A stretch of 5,961 nucleotides of DNA from Gammaproteobacteria bacterium (lineage in GTDB: Bacteria > Pseudomonadota > Gammaproteobacteria > Steroidobacterales > Steroidobacteraceae). The notes under the pieces are model-generated. The model was not told the origin of the DNA. It made no database searches and saw only the letters and a list, made by a program, of their open reading frames with translations. Within the stretch, counting starts at the first letter, position 1; every line of letters begins with the position of its first letter. The DNA lies in contig JAURMS010000290.1 in assembly GCA_030830595.1 (NCBI GenBank), positions 1 to 5,961 on the forward strand. Reading direction: 5' to 3'. Shown here one piece after another: positions 5,717 to 5,961 of the stretch. Position numbers and translations under genes: made by a program.

Positions 5717-5961
5717 GTGGACCACACCACGATGGCGGTGTTCTCGGGTAACGCGAACCCTGCCCTGGCGCAGGACATCGCCCGGCACCTGATGCAGCCG
5801 CTGGGGCGGGCCGTGGTCGGCCGCTTCAGCGATGGCGAGACGCAGGTGGAGTTGATCGAGAACGTGCGCGGGCGCGACGTGTTCATCGTTCAGTCCACCT
5901 CGCCGCCGGCCAACGACCACCTGATGGAACTGCTGGTCATGGCGGATGCCTGCCGGCGGGC
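5717..5961 (+). CDS. prs: Ribose-phosphate pyrophosphokinase (PRPP synthase), N-terminal fragment
   Basis: The first 81 codons are present; the gene runs off the right edge. The enzyme transfers pyrophosphate from ATP to ribose 5-phosphate to make PRPP, the precursor of purine, pyrimidine, NAD, histidine and tryptophan synthesis. The fragment shows the family N-terminus MAVFSGNANPALAQDIARHL (residues 6-25), then GRFSDGE (35-41), IENVRGRDVFIVQST (47-61) and the ANDHLMELLVMADACRR stretch (65-81), all highly conserved in bacterial Prs. The active-site loops and the PRPP-binding motif lie outside the window. The start is GTG 5717, chosen from the strong AGGAGG site before it. It is the last visible member of the TPR-lolB-ispE-tRNA unit; extra transcription from the promoter-like sequence inside ispE is likely if that site is active. 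I see no match to an E. coli-type PurR operator in the short leader. Confidence 0.96.
   Translation, partial: MDHTTMAVFSGNANPALAQDIARHLMQPLGRAVVGRFSDGETQVELIENVRGRDVFIVQSTSPPANDHLMELLVMADACRR

Noticed and set aside
5402..5920. 172-codon open frame on the minus strand across ispE, tRNA and prs
   Set aside because: Contains the antisense tRNA translation (GWKDSNLRMAGSKP type) and lies opposite conserved coding sequence; a classic annotation artefact.
1..5961. A hidden novel system, mobile element, CRISPR array or defence locus
   Set aside because: The whole window is accounted for by conserved housekeeping genes in a known gene order; no transposase, long inverted repeat, spacer array or foreign composition was seen.

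Overview
The window looks like a chromosomal housekeeping segment from a high-GC gammaproteobacterium. Seven protein genes and one tRNA sit in two divergent transcription units. The gene order is prmC-prfA-hemA facing away from TPR gene-lolB-ispE-tRNA-Gln-prs. As far as I recall, this is the order around PA4664-PA4670 in Pseudomonas aeruginosa and related gammaproteobacteria. The very GC-rich third codon positions and the divergence from Pseudomonas-type sequences would suit a Chromatiales-, Ectothiorhodospira- or Halomonas-like lineage, but the genus cannot be settled from sequence reading alone.

Left half (about 1-2454, minus strand): hemA (glutamyl-tRNA reductase, first step of tetrapyrrole synthesis), prfA (release factor 1) and the 5' end of prmC (the methyltransferase that modifies the GGQ glutamine of release factors). 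hemA and prfA overlap by 4 bases (ATGA). prfA and prmC are separated by 3 bases and lie in the same frame. This is a tightly packed, probably translationally coupled operon.

Centre (2455-2548): a 94-bp divergent intergenic region, less GC-rich than its surroundings. It holds a candidate hemA promoter on the minus strand and a TATAGT box on the plus strand placed directly before the ATG of the TPR gene.

Right half (2549-5961, plus strand): an exported tetratricopeptide-repeat protein, the outer-membrane lipoprotein receptor LolB, the isoprenoid kinase IspE, a tRNA-Gln(UUG) and the start of prs (PRPP synthase). The TPR gene and lolB are 5 bases apart, lolB and ispE overlap by 4 bases (GTGA), the tRNA begins 5 bases after ispE, and prs starts 30 bases after the tRNA. 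No terminator is visible, so these genes are probably read as one unit. A strong promoter-like sequence inside ispE (5316-5344) could add transcription for the tRNA and prs.

I see no mobile element, CRISPR array, phage gene or defence system, and nothing that amounts to an undescribed system. The most interesting points are regulatory (possible leaderless start of the TPR gene, intragenic promoter in ispE, tRNA embedded in an mRNA), plus the lack of a lipobox in the TPR protein, whose Pseudomonas positional counterpart is an outer-membrane lipoprotein.
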